Assembly (NCBI GenBank): GCA_028293725.1
Contig: JAQGOE010000028.1
Location: 1-8,502, forward strand
Source: Gammaproteobacteria bacterium
GTDB taxonomy: Bacteria > Pseudomonadota > Gammaproteobacteria > Steroidobacterales > Steroidobacteraceae
Reading direction: 5' to 3'
Length of the DNA: 8,502 bases
Notes under the pieces: model-generated
Database searches by the model: none
Seen by the model: the letters and a program-made list of their open reading frames with translations, nothing else
Told to the model about the DNA's origin: nothing
Shown: positions 1 to 6,834 of the stretch, piece by piece
Numbering within the stretch: the stretch's first letter is position 1
Layout of the letters: the number at the start of each line of letters is the position of its first letter
Made by a program: the position numbers and the translations under genes

Positions 1-479
1 CCGCGGTCGCGGACCAGATAGACCGGGTAGTGGGACTGGAGCTCGGCGCCGATGACTATTTGACCAAGCCTTTCGATCAGCGCGAGCTGCTCGCCCGGGT
101 CAAGGCCGTCCTGCGCCGTTCGGCCGCGACAGCCGCGGCTCCGAAGCCCGACGAGACCAGGCCGTTGTTGTGTTTCGCAGGGTGGCGCCTCGATATTGTC
201 CGGCGCGAGCTCAGATCAGCGGACAACGCGCTGGTGTTGCTGTCAGGAGGTGAGTTCGACCTTTTGTTGGCATTCGTGGAGCACCCGCGACGCGTTCTGA
301 CTCGGGAGCAACTGATCGATTTCGCTCGCGGCTCGACGCATGTCGCCTTTGATCGCAGTATCGACGTGCAGGTGAGCCGGTTGCGCTACAAGCTCGAACA
401 GGATCCTAAGAACCCGTCGCTCATCCGCACGATCCGCAACGCCGGGTACATGTTCCTGCCCGAGGTCACGCGCGGATGA
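1..479 (+). CDS. OmpR-family DNA-binding response regulator (5' end cut off by window)
   Basis: This is the C-terminal part of a two-component response regulator, 158 visible residues with the reading frame open to the left edge from base 3. The first residues are the end of a receiver domain: the A-D-x-x-D-R-V-x-G-L-x-L-G-A-D-D-Y motif, then LTKPF with the conserved receiver lysine (visible residue 22) and the REL helix. The phosphorylated aspartate lies outside the window. An Ala/Pro-rich linker (about 40-54) leads to an OmpR/PhoB winged helix (about 56-155), with GEFDLLLAF before the recognition region, RVLTREQL, FDRSIDVQVSRLRYKLE (116-132) and the terminal IRNAGYMF hairpin. The GTG at base 30 is internal to the receiver domain and is not the true start. 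Its TGA stop overlaps the ATG of the kinase gene (ATGA, 476-479), so the two are probably translationally coupled partners. The gene it regulates cannot be read from the protein; the nearby outer-membrane protein gene is a candidate. Confidence 0.96.
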   Translation, partial: AVADQIDRVVGLELGADDYLTKPFDQRELLARVKAVLRRSAATAAAPKPDETRPLLCFAGWRLDIVRRELRSADNALVLLSGGEFDLLLAFVEHPRRVLTREQLIDFARGSTHVAFDRSIDVQVSRLRYKLEQDPKNPSLIRTIRNAGYMFLPEVTRG

Positions 480-1855
480 AGCCTCCGACGTGGCTGGCTG
501 ACACAATCGCGCGCCGCTTTGCGGTGACCGAGATCCTTGTCGTAGCGGTCACCGTTGCACTCGCCCTCCTGTTCAATCGCTTCGGGGGTGTATGGGCGCT
601 GGAACCACTGGAGCAAACGGGCCTGTTGGACGAGGTGGCCGACCTCGTCAAATCTATCGAGACGGCGCCCCCCGAAATGAGGCATTCGCTCGCATCCGCC
701 GCTGGAGGCGAGCGCAACCAGATGTACTGGCTCGCGGCCGGATCCCAGGGCGCGAGCCTGCTGGATGCCGCGAAGGGCGACGACACGAGCGTGCGGAGGT
801 ACGTCGCTCGCGAGACGCATCGCACCGCCGTGGTTCTGCATCCAACGGGCTGGGGTTCCGTGCCGGCGGGACTCGATCCGGCTCCCAAAACCGTGCCGCA
901 ATATATCCTTGGAGTGCGCCTGCACGACAGGAGTTGGATGGTCTTCGCCACGTCCAATCGAAGTTGGGGAGCCTCACAAACCGTCCGCTGGTCGATACGC
1001 CTGATCTTCCTGGCCGCCTCGATCAGCCTGGTCACGGTGATCGCCGCCCGGCAGTTCGCCCGCCCGATCAAGCGACTCGCCGCGGCGGTGCGTGAGTTCG
1101 GCGTCAACCCGCGCGCACCGCCCATCCCGGAATCGGGTCCCCGGGAACTGCGCCAGGTCATCAGGACCTTCAACGAAATGCAGGGCCAGATCCAGAAATT
1201 CGTGTCCTATCGGACCATGATGCTCGCCGCCATCTCGCACGACCTGCGCACTCCTCTGACCCGGATGCGGTTGCGCGGCGAGTTCATCGAAGACGCCGAA
1301 CAACAAGCCCGCCTGTTTCGCGACGTGGACGAGATGCAGGCAATGGTCGATGGCGCCCTCGCCTTCTTCCGTGACGACGCCGTGGCCGAGCCGAACACAA
1401 CATTCGATCTGCCGCATGTCCTCATGACCATTGCGAATGACTATGCCGACCAGAAAATCGAGATCCAGTACGTTGGGCCCGCGCACGCCTTGTACCAGGG
1501 CCGTCCTTTCGCGCTGAAGCGCGCCTTCAACAATCTCGTGGAAAACGCGATCAAGTATGCAACGCCACCCAAGCTCGAGCTGTTGTGTGAGCAGCAGGCA
1601 TTTGTCGTGGTGGTCCGCGACCACGGGCCGGGCATCCCTGACAAGTTGCTGGAGAGTGTTTTCCTTCCCTACTACCGCGTCGAAAAGTCGCGCAACCGCA
1701 GCACTGGTGGAGTGGGCCTGGGCATGACAGTTGCCCTGGCTATCGTCCACGGACACGGCGGCGAGATTATGCTCAGGAACTCGCCGGAGGGTGGCCTGGA
1801 GGTGCGCGTCATGCTCCCGTTGGCGCACGCGGCCCAGAGGCCAGCGTTGTCCTAA
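476..1855 (+). CDS. Sensor histidine kinase, EnvZ-like architecture
   Basis: A 459-residue inner-membrane sensor kinase, partner of the overlapping response regulator. Order of parts: short cytoplasmic N-terminus; membrane segment 1 (about 17-34); periplasmic sensor region (about 35-172) with no domain I recognise; membrane segment 2 (about 173-191); HAMP linker (about 192-245, starting at the ARPIKRLAAAVREF stretch); HisKA domain with the phospho-acceptor His255 in AAISHDLRTPLTRMRLR; and a HATPase domain with the N box (N353 and N357 in FNNLVENAIKYA), G1 box (DHGPGIP, 382-388), F box (F396) and G2 box (GGVGLGM, 411-417). All catalytic boxes look intact. The start is the ATG of the ATGA overlap, with GAGG about 10 bases upstream inside the regulator gene. 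The signal sensed is unknown. A T-run about 100 bases after the stop may end the transcript. Confidence 0.97.
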   Translation: MKPPTWLADTIARRFAVTEILVVAVTVALALLFNRFGGVWALEPLEQTGLLDEVADLVKSIETAPPEMRHSLASAAGGERNQMYWLAAGSQGASLLDAAKGDDTSVRRYVARETHRTAVVLHPTGWGSVPAGLDPAPKTVPQYILGVRLHDRSWMVFATSNRSWGASQTVRWSIRLIFLAASISLVTVIAARQFARPIKRLAAAVREFGVNPRAPPIPESGPRELRQVIRTFNEMQGQIQKFVSYRTMMLAAISHDLRTPLTRMRLRGEFIEDAEQQARLFRDVDEMQAMVDGALAFFRDDAVAEPNTTFDLPHVLMTIANDYADQKIEIQYVGPAHALYQGRPFALKRAFNNLVENAIKYATPPKLELLCEQQAFVVVVRDHGPGIPDKLLESVFLPYYRVEKSRNRSTGGVGLGMTVALAIVHGHGGEIMLRNSPEGGLEVRVMLPLAHAAQRPALS

Positions 1856-1932
1856 AGCAAGTCTGAACGTTGCCGCTATGTCACGTCGGCGCGTTACCCC
1901 TCTGTCGCCCAACCGAGACAACAAATTCGGAA

Positions 1933-1967
1933 GGGCGCTCTAAGCGGCATTATTTCCCGTTTTTTTT
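1933..1967 (+). terminator. Possible intrinsic terminator of the two-component operon
   Basis: A small hairpin, CGCT (1936-1939), loop CTA, AGCG (1943-1946), can be closed by GGG (1933-1935) pairing with CCC (1956-1958), leaving an asymmetric bulge. It is followed by G and eight T residues (1960-1967). The position, about 100 bases after the kinase stop, suits a terminator. The stem is short and imperfect, so this could also be only a T-run in an otherwise AT-richer intergenic patch. Confidence 0.35.
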
Positions 1968-1976
1968 CATCTCCGA

Positions 1977-2005
1977 GTCAATGTATCCGCCATGACACAT
2001 TGACA
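1977..2005 (+). promoter_or_regulatory. 8-bp inverted repeat overlapping a TTGACA box: candidate operator/promoter for the mipA-like gene
   Basis: GTCAATGT (1977-1984) and its exact reverse complement ACATTGAC (1997-2004) are separated by 12 bases, so the half sites begin 20 bases apart, about two helical turns, on the same face of DNA. The right half overlaps TTGACA (2000-2005), identical to the sigma-70 -35 consensus. TGACA also recurs as a direct repeat at 1993 and 2001. No good TATAAT-like -10 is visible 16-18 bases downstream (the sequence there is GC-rich), so a promoter would need activation or an extended or other sigma element. A dimeric regulator binding here is an inference; the adjacent OmpR-type regulator is a candidate, although OmpR-type proteins more often use direct repeats. 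Confidence 0.45.
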
Positions 2006-2030
2006 GTTCGTGGCCGGTGCGCGCGCTGTT

Positions 2031-2048
2031 TGTTTCGGACTGGAAACA
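2031..2048. repeat. Inverted repeat TGTTTC-N6-GAAACA in the leader
   Basis: A perfect 6-bp inverted repeat with a 6-base spacer lies 26 bases downstream of the TTGACA box. It could be a regulator half-site pair or an RNA hairpin in the leader. At this length, chance occurrence is quite possible. Confidence 0.4.
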
Positions 2049-2143
2049 TTGCAACTCCAGCGAATCAATGCCGACATCCTGCCGGAAGAACTGTCGCCTA
2101 GCATCTTCCGCGACGGGCCGATCCCCGGCTCGCAATCACCGAT

Positions 2144-2165
2144 GTGCGCGCTCCGCGCGCGGCAC
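2144..2165 (+). repeat. GC-rich hairpin just upstream of the mipA-like ribosome-binding site
   Basis: GCGCGC (2146-2151), loop TCC, GCGCGC (2155-2160) gives a six-pair GC stem. A shifted register lets GTGC at 2144 pair with GCAC ending at 2165, with a bulge. It ends 11 bases before the Shine-Dalgarno, so it could influence translation if it lies in the mRNA. GC-rich genomes make such stems by chance, so function is uncertain. Confidence 0.4.
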
Positions 2166-2176
2166 TCCTTCATCTC

Positions 2177-2183
2177 AGAGAGG
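2177..2183 (+). promoter_or_regulatory. Ribosome-binding site that decides the mipA-like start
   Basis: AGAGAGG sits 6 bases before the GTG at 2190. That GTG begins a peptide with a clear signal sequence. No comparable site precedes the in-frame GTG at 2010. This supports 2190 as the real start. Confidence 0.7.
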
Positions 2184-2189
2184 CTATTC

Positions 2190-3200
2190 GTGACACACTC
2201 AACACAACCGCGGGCGTGCGGCTCGCAACTGACTTCGACTCCACGGTTCGGCGCCCGCGCGTATGCGGGCTGCCTGTTGGCCATGCTTTGGTGTGGTGGT
2301 GTAGCCGTCGCCCAGGAAACGGCGGCAGGTGAAACAAGATCGAGCGATATACCCTCTGGCGATACGCACCCGGACACACAGCCGGGCGATACACAGTCGC
2401 CGGAAGAAGTCTCGGTCGTCTCGCAGCGCCAGACGCAACTGAACTCCGAGGCGCTCAGTATTTCCGACACTCCCGATGCCGAGCCGCACGTCAATGGCAT
2501 TTCCGGCGTCGCCGGACTGGGTGCGCGCGAGGGACCCGCCTACGACGGCTCGAAGAAGAACAAGACCAGCCCGTTTCCGTATGTTGACATCCACGGCTTT
2601 TTCAATGATCACATGTACCTGTCGAGCGTCCGGGGAATAGGAGTCAATCTGCTCGACCTCGACCACTTTCGCGGCGGCTTCGCACTCAACTACGCAGGCG
2701 GCCGGACCAGCAAGGACGATCCGCGCTTGAACGGACTTCCTGACATCAGCGGCGCGGCCCAGGTGGGTGGGTTCCTCACCTACTCCCTCAAACCGGTCGC
2801 GTTCGAGGCGCGGGTGCGCCGCCGACTCGGCTCTACCGCGGGCACCCAGGTTGAGCTGGGCGCATCGGTCAGCGCCGCCCCGGTGCCGCGGTTTCATCTG
2901 TCTCTCGGAGTTGGCGTGGCTTGGGCGGATGCAAGCTATCAGAAGACCTTCTTCGGTGTGACCCCCGCTGAAGCCGCCCAGGCGACCGCGCTAGGCAATC
3001 CACTCACGCCCTACACACCGAAGGCGGGCCTGACCACGGCGGGTGTGACCGGCGCGGGGGTTTACCAGATCGGCAAGCACTGGGGCCTCATCGGACGGCT
3101 CGAGTTGCAGGACCTGATCGGCAAACAGGCCAAGGACAGTCCATTGACACAACGCAACTTTCAGCCAGGAGTTGCGTTCGGAGCAGCGTACCAGTTCTGA
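2190..3200 (+). CDS. MipA/OmpV-family outer-membrane protein with long acidic N-terminal linker
   Basis: A 336-residue secreted beta-barrel protein, starting at GTG 2190 after a strong Shine-Dalgarno. A signal peptide is visible: basic N-region, hydrophobic stretch (about 25-37, AGCLLAMLWCGG) and an AVA cleavage site at about 41. Residues 42-106 form an acidic, Ser/Thr/Pro-rich low-complexity linker with repeated GDT/PDT units. The MipA/OmpV barrel follows from about 107: the GLGAREGPAYDGS opening, a Pro-Phe-Pro strand, RGIGVNLL, GLPDISGAAQVGGFLTY, the SYQKTFFGVTPAEA motif typical of the family, and a C-terminal AYQF ending in Phe as outer-membrane barrels do. Family members were named for binding the murein hydrolase MltA and are usually about 250 residues, so the linker is extra. 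Roles in antimicrobial-peptide or osmotic response are reported for some relatives; none can be assigned here. It follows a two-component operon and precedes mlaA by 41 bases, suggesting an envelope module. Confidence 0.9.
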   Translation: MTHSTQPRACGSQLTSTPRFGARAYAGCLLAMLWCGGVAVAQETAAGETRSSDIPSGDTHPDTQPGDTQSPEEVSVVSQRQTQLNSEALSISDTPDAEPHVNGISGVAGLGAREGPAYDGSKKNKTSPFPYVDIHGFFNDHMYLSSVRGIGVNLLDLDHFRGGFALNYAGGRTSKDDPRLNGLPDISGAAQVGGFLTYSLKPVAFEARVRRRLGSTAGTQVELGASVSAAPVPRFHLSLGVGVAWADASYQKTFFGVTPAEAAQATALGNPLTPYTPKAGLTTAGVTGAGVYQIGKHWGLIGRLELQDLIGKQAKDSPLTQRNFQPGVAFGAAYQF

Positions 3201-3241
3201 CGCACGCGGCGGCGTCCGTTACTTTCGGAGTTATAAACATC

Positions 3242-4012
3242 ATGCCTCATGCACGTTGGATCGATGGAAAGCCGCCGCTACCGCGGCTGACGCTCGCCGT
3301 GGCGTTGCTGGCGAGCGTCGCCGCCTGCGCCAGCGTGCCGGCGGGCAGCAAGCCCGATTCACGCGATCACTTCGAGCGCTTCAATCGCTCGATCTACAAG
3401 TTCAACACCGCGGTCGACCACGCGATCCTGCGGCCTGTCGCCCGGGGATATGTCAAGGTGACGCCGCGACCCGTGCGCCACGGCGTATCCAATTTCCTCG
3501 GCAACCTGGAATACACCAAGACCATCGGCAACGACGTGTTACAGGCTCATTTCGTCGACTTCGGGTCCGACATCGCCCGCCTCCTCGTCAACACGACGGT
3601 CGGTGTCGGGGGCATCTTCGATCCTGCTACCCGGTTCGGGCTCGACAAACACGACCGGGACTTCGGTCAAACCCTCGGCAAGTGGGGACTCCCCGCCGGC
3701 CCCTACCTGATGTTGCCCCTGCTGGGCCCGTCTGACATCCGCGACGCCGCCGGCCTGGTACCCGACCACTTCATGACGATCGACAGCCTGATCAGCAACC
3801 AGGACGTCCAGCTCGGACTCGGCGCCGTGCGCGTCATCGACCGCCGTACGCAGCTTCTGTCGCTCGACGCGGCACTGGACAGCGCTTTCGATCCTTACGC
3901 GCTCGCGCGATCGGTCTGGTTTCAGCGTCGCGACTACAAGGTAAATGAGGACCATCCCGCCGATGAGTTGCTTCCTGGTGAGACACCACCGCCCGACTCG
4001 GAGCACGAATAA
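3242..4012 (+). CDS. mlaA: MlaA (VacJ) family outer-membrane lipoprotein, phospholipid-asymmetry maintenance
   Basis: A 256-residue lipoprotein, near the length of E. coli MlaA. The N-terminus has a hydrophobic leader (about 15-28) ending in the lipobox VAAC, with the lipidated cysteine at 29. Family hallmarks follow in order: RDHFERFNRSIYKFN (41-55), ILRPVARGY, PRPVRHGVSNFLGNLE, the LLVNTTVGVGGIFDPA segment (114-129), FGQTLGKWGLPAGPYLMLP (141-159) and LLGPSDIRDAAG. MlaA works with porins in the outer membrane to extract mislocalised phospholipid and pass it to periplasmic MlaC and the MlaFEDB inner-membrane complex. Those partners are not in this window. The tail after about 235 is acidic and Pro-rich. 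GGAG at 3227-3230 lies 11 bases before the ATG, a rather long spacing. The short 41-base gap after the mipA-like gene suggests co-transcription. Its stop lies 10 bases from the convergent NDH-2 stop. Confidence 0.95.
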   Translation: MPHARWIDGKPPLPRLTLAVALLASVAACASVPAGSKPDSRDHFERFNRSIYKFNTAVDHAILRPVARGYVKVTPRPVRHGVSNFLGNLEYTKTIGNDVLQAHFVDFGSDIARLLVNTTVGVGGIFDPATRFGLDKHDRDFGQTLGKWGLPAGPYLMLPLLGPSDIRDAAGLVPDHFMTIDSLISNQDVQLGLGAVRVIDRRTQLLSLDAALDSAFDPYALARSVWFQRRDYKVNEDHPADELLPGETPPPDSEHE

Positions 4013-4022
4013 CCGCGCTATC

Positions 4023-5315
4023 TCACCCGGGTGTTTCCGTGCCCACGGAGCTGTCGCGCTGCGCTTCCGGGACGAGAAGTGAGCTGCGCTGATCAGTCAG
4101 AGACCACCATAGCCACTGCCCCGCGACGCGTAGCCGGCTCTGGAGCTGTGGCAGAAACAGCAGATGGATGGTTCCCCATATGAGCCACGTCAGGTACCCG
4201 CTCATTCGCAGCCGCCGGGACTCGAGCAGGGCAAAATTTCGGCCTACGATCGCCATGTTGCCCTTGTCAAAGTAGCGAAAAGGGCGAGTCCACGTGCGAC
4301 CTTCGATGCGGGCGCGGATGAGCTGCCCGACATAACGACCCTGTTGGATCGCCACCTGGGCGACGCCGGGTAAGGGCCGGCCGTCCTGGCTGACCGCAGC
4401 CGCATCACCAACGACGAAAATTCCCGGTCGTTCCGGGACTTCCATGTTGGGTAAAACACGGATACGACCGGCGCGGTCGGTCTCCGAGTGCAGCTCCTTG
4501 AGGATCGGAGCGGGTGCGACACCGGCGGTCCACAGCACAGTGGCACTCTCGATTACTTGACCCGAGATGACTACACCCTGTGCGTCGATTTGCTCGACCT
4601 TTGCCTCCGTCAGAACCTCGACGCCAAGTCGGGCCAGCCGCTTCGCGGCCTCGCTGGCCAACGTCTCACCGAAGCTCGGCAAGATTCGTTTGCCTGCCTC
4701 GATCAACAGGATCCGACTCTCGGCTGGATCTATCCGCCGGAAGCTCGAGCGCAGGGTGGCGCGCGCCAGCCCGGCGATGGAGGCCGCCAGCTCGACACCC
4801 GTGGGACCTGCGCCAACCAGGACGAATGTCAGCAGGCGGCGGCGTGCAGCCGGGTCTTCGGTTTCCTCGGCCAGCTCATACGCGCTCAGCACTTTCGCGC
4901 GCACCAGCTCGGCATCGGCTAATGTCTTGAGGCTCGGGGCATGGCGGGCGAATTCGTCGTGGCCGAAGTAGCTCGCCTGCATTCCTGGCGCGAGGATTAG
5001 ATAGTCGAAGACCACCCGGCCAGTTCCGACGCCTGGTGAACACGTGAGAACGGTGCGCTCCCCCGCCGCTAGACCCGAGACCTCGGTGAGGATGACGGAA
5101 AGATTCTTCTGCCGAATCGCGAGCTGCCGGATCGGAGTGGCGACGTCTGACGGTGCTAGCAGGGCTGTCGCAACCTGATAGAGCAGCGGCTGAAAGATGT
5201 GGTGGTTGCGCCGATCTATCAGCGTCACATCGACATCACAGTCGCGCAGTGCCTTCGCAGCGGCAATGCCCGCGAAACCTCCGCCGACGATGACGACTCG
5301 AGGCTTGCGCTTCAT
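4023..5315 (-). CDS. ndh: Type II NADH:quinone oxidoreductase (NDH-2), FAD-dependent
   Basis: A 430-residue single-subunit, non-proton-pumping NADH dehydrogenase that passes electrons from NADH through FAD to membrane quinone. Visible parts: N-terminal FAD Rossmann motif VVIVGGGFAG (7-16); the RRNHHIFQPLLYQVA segment (35-49) typical of NDH-2; a second nucleotide-binding motif VGAGPTGVELA (167-177) for NADH, with an acidic residue after the next strand (ILLIEAG, E206) that usually favours NADH over NADPH; FVVGDAAAV (300-308) contacting FAD; and the AQVAIQQG signature (319-326) near the quinone site. The C-terminal helix region (about 374-405, rich in Trp and Leu) is the usual membrane anchor. 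It starts at ATG 5315, only 10 bases after the CoA-transferase stop, so it is probably the last gene of that operon. A related carotenoid- or thiol-linked flavoprotein is less likely. Confidence 0.92.
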   Translation of the reverse strand: MKRKPRVVIVGGGFAGIAAAKALRDCDVDVTLIDRRNHHIFQPLLYQVATALLAPSDVATPIRQLAIRQKNLSVILTEVSGLAAGERTVLTCSPGVGTGRVVFDYLILAPGMQASYFGHDEFARHAPSLKTLADAELVRAKVLSAYELAEETEDPAARRRLLTFVLVGAGPTGVELAASIAGLARATLRSSFRRIDPAESRILLIEAGKRILPSFGETLASEAAKRLARLGVEVLTEAKVEQIDAQGVVISGQVIESATVLWTAGVAPAPILKELHSETDRAGRIRVLPNMEVPERPGIFVVGDAAAVSQDGRPLPGVAQVAIQQGRYVGQLIRARIEGRTWTRPFRYFDKGNMAIVGRNFALLESRRLRMSGYLTWLIWGTIHLLFLPQLQSRLRVAGQWLWWSLTDQRSSLLVPEAQRDSSVGTETPG

Positions 5316-5325
5316 AGTCTACTCG

Positions 5326-6816
5326 TCAGGCGAGCCATTCGGGCTTGCTCGAGCCGCGCGGAACCAACACGGTGCGGAAGGCGCCCGGAGTGCGGGACAG
5401 GACCACCTGGTCGGTCATGCCTTGATACGTACCCAACGGGGTTTCGGCGGTAAACAGATCAGGAGCGACGTACCCGTGCTCGTCCGTGGAGCCGGCGGTT
5501 TCCCGCGCGTAGGCCTTATCGAATATGCCCATCGAGAGCAGCCACAGCACGGTTCTGGTCAGGGATACGACGACGCGATAGCTCCCGCCTTCGATGGAAC
5601 GCCGTCGCAATGCTTCAAGAACACCGACGGTACCGAGCCAGCCCACCACGTTGTCACAAATCGGGATGATGGGCGGGGACTTGGGTTGAGTGGGTGTTCC
5701 CTCGATGGAAAACACGCCCGACACGGCCGCGCCGATCTCATCGAAGCCAACCCGGTTTGACCAAGGACCCTGTTCGCCATGAAGGACCACTTTGGCGTGA
5801 ATCAATCCCGGCTTTTTCTCGCTGAGCTCTTCCGCGGTGAGGCCGTATCGCTCCAGATAACCGGGGCGCCGATTCGAGAAGAACACGTCGGCGTCCTTCA
5901 GGAGATGATCGAACTTCGCGCGGTCCTCTTTGGAGCCGTCCAACAGCGTGGAACGCATCCCGACCTGCACGTCCCAGGCAAAGGCCTCGATATCCGTATC
6001 ATTGGGCCTCCAGATGTTGAGGACGTCGGCGCCGTAATAGGCGAGGTCTCGGCCGATGGCAGCTCCGGCAATCACATGCCCCAATCCGAGCGCGCGAATG
6101 CCCTCCAATGGGCTCTTTGCGCCACGCTTCAGCGGTACCGGCTCGCTTTCTCCGATTTTTTCCACAGTGATCAGCGGCATCCTGGAGAGCACTTCGGTGT
6201 ACTGGGGCTCGTTGCGAAACTCCTCGTGGGTGCGCACCATCCCGAAGACGAGCCCGGCCTCTGCCGCGGCCGCCTCTAACTCTGCCGCGCGCCACTGCAG
6301 AATGGCATTGCCAACGGCTTCGCTGCTGTTACTGCACCTCAGGAAATTGAGCGCGCGCGCCTGCAGGCCGGGGTAGATGTTGAGAACGACCACGTGACGC
6401 CCATCGCGTGTTTTCCGGAAGAGCGGCAGCTCAAAGAACGGGTTGTCTCGAGGCAACAGCAGGGGACTACGGCCGTTGATGGTTTCCCATTTGCCTTCGA
6501 AAAAACCACTGAAACGCCGGAGAGCTTTGCGGACGTCGACGTGAATGTCCTGCCCTTCGCCAGTTTGCGACTTCCACAGCGCCGCCAACGCGACGCTCCG
6601 GGCAGCCAGGCCGACCGCGGCCATGGCGCCAAACTTGAAGCTGCTGGGCACGATCGGGTCCTGTCCATAGAACGTCAGTTTGCCTCCGCTGTCCCGGGCT
6701 GTCAGTCCGACATCCGCCAGCACCTGATCCACAGCACTGTGGAGGTCGAACTCGGGTGAGGTTGCGGGAGTCCGCAGCTGGGTCTCGAGCATGTCGGTCA
6801 ATGATCCAGAACTCAT
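5326..6816 (-). CDS. Family III (CaiB/BaiF) CoA-transferase with rearranged half-domains
   Basis: A 496-residue enzyme of the CaiB/BaiF family, which moves CoA between acyl groups through an aspartyl-CoA mixed anhydride. The order of parts is unusual. Residues about 59-99 (a GLAARSVALAALW helix, then TGEGQDIHVDVRKAL) and about 126-230 (the DG-containing small domain) resemble the C-terminal part of a normal family member. From 236 a canonical N-terminal half begins (SPLEGIRALGLGHVIAG, then GRDLAYYGADVLNIWRP, RRPGYLERYGL, GPWSNRVGFDEIGAAVSG), running to a second EGGSYRVVVSLTRT segment near 409-422. Asp388 in PPIIPICDNVVGW aligns with the catalytic aspartate. The usual LDL and VIKVE motifs read LGL and VLNIW. 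Usual single-copy members are about 400 residues. GGAG lies 7 bases before the ATG. It sits 18 bases after the propeller gene and 10 before NDH-2, so an operon is likely. The acyl substrate is unknown. Confidence 0.88.
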   Translation of the reverse strand: MSSGSLTDMLETQLRTPATSPEFDLHSAVDQVLADVGLTARDSGGKLTFYGQDPIVPSSFKFGAMAAVGLAARSVALAALWKSQTGEGQDIHVDVRKALRRFSGFFEGKWETINGRSPLLLPRDNPFFELPLFRKTRDGRHVVVLNIYPGLQARALNFLRCSNSSEAVGNAILQWRAAELEAAAAEAGLVFGMVRTHEEFRNEPQYTEVLSRMPLITVEKIGESEPVPLKRGAKSPLEGIRALGLGHVIAGAAIGRDLAYYGADVLNIWRPNDTDIEAFAWDVQVGMRSTLLDGSKEDRAKFDHLLKDADVFFSNRRPGYLERYGLTAEELSEKKPGLIHAKVVLHGEQGPWSNRVGFDEIGAAVSGVFSIEGTPTQPKSPPIIPICDNVVGWLGTVGVLEALRRRSIEGGSYRVVVSLTRTVLWLLSMGIFDKAYARETAGSTDEHGYVAPDLFTAETPLGTYQGMTDQVVLSRTPGAFRTVLVPRGSSKPEWLA

Positions 6817-6823
6817 TCACGTT

Positions 6824-6827
6824 CTCC
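6824..6827 (-). promoter_or_regulatory. Ribosome-binding site of the CoA-transferase gene
   Basis: On the minus strand GGAG ends 7 bases before the ATG at 6816. It fits entirely within the 18-bp gap after the propeller stop and supports that start codon. Confidence 0.6.
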
Positions 6828-6834
6828 GAATGGC

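Larger units (their letters stand above)
1856..2189. other. Intergenic leader between the kinase gene and the mipA-like gene (334 bp)
   Basis: I see no convincing gene here. The frame of the next gene stays open back to a GTG at 2010, but the peptide it would add (60 residues) has no recognisable feature and would bury the signal peptide. The gap holds a run of eight T (1960-1967) after a weak GC hairpin, an 8-bp inverted repeat over a TTGACA box (1977-2005), a second inverted repeat (2031-2048), a GC-rich hairpin (2144-2165) and a good Shine-Dalgarno (2177-2183). About 185 bases separate the TTGACA from the start codon. If transcription begins near there, the mRNA has a long structured 5' leader. 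Confidence 0.7.

Noticed and set aside
466..1173. Minus-strand open frame (235 codons) opposite the start of the kinase gene
   Set aside because: Composition is Arg/Ser/Ala-rich, typical of an antisense shadow; no motifs.
974..1924. Long minus-strand open frame (316 codons) opposite the kinase gene
   Set aside because: Shadow of a high-GC coding region: the peptide has no recognisable domain and the plus strand encodes a clear kinase.
2000..2031. Complete sigma-70 promoter at TTGACA
   Set aside because: The -35 match is perfect, but no -10-like hexamer occurs at 16-18 bases, so only a candidate regulatory site is reported.
2010..2189. In-frame upstream extension of the mipA-like gene from GTG 2010
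   Set aside because: It would place the signal peptide about 60 residues inside the protein. No ribosome-binding site is evident there, while GTG 2190 has a strong one.
4024..4033. CACCCGGGTG palindrome at the convergent gene ends as a shared terminator
   Set aside because: A perfect palindrome with no loop gives at most three pairs around a four-base loop, and only three T follow. It is too weak to call.
4488..4971. Overlapping plus-strand open frames inside the NDH-2 gene
   Set aside because: Several frames are open at once because of GC bias; the minus strand carries all NDH-2 motifs.
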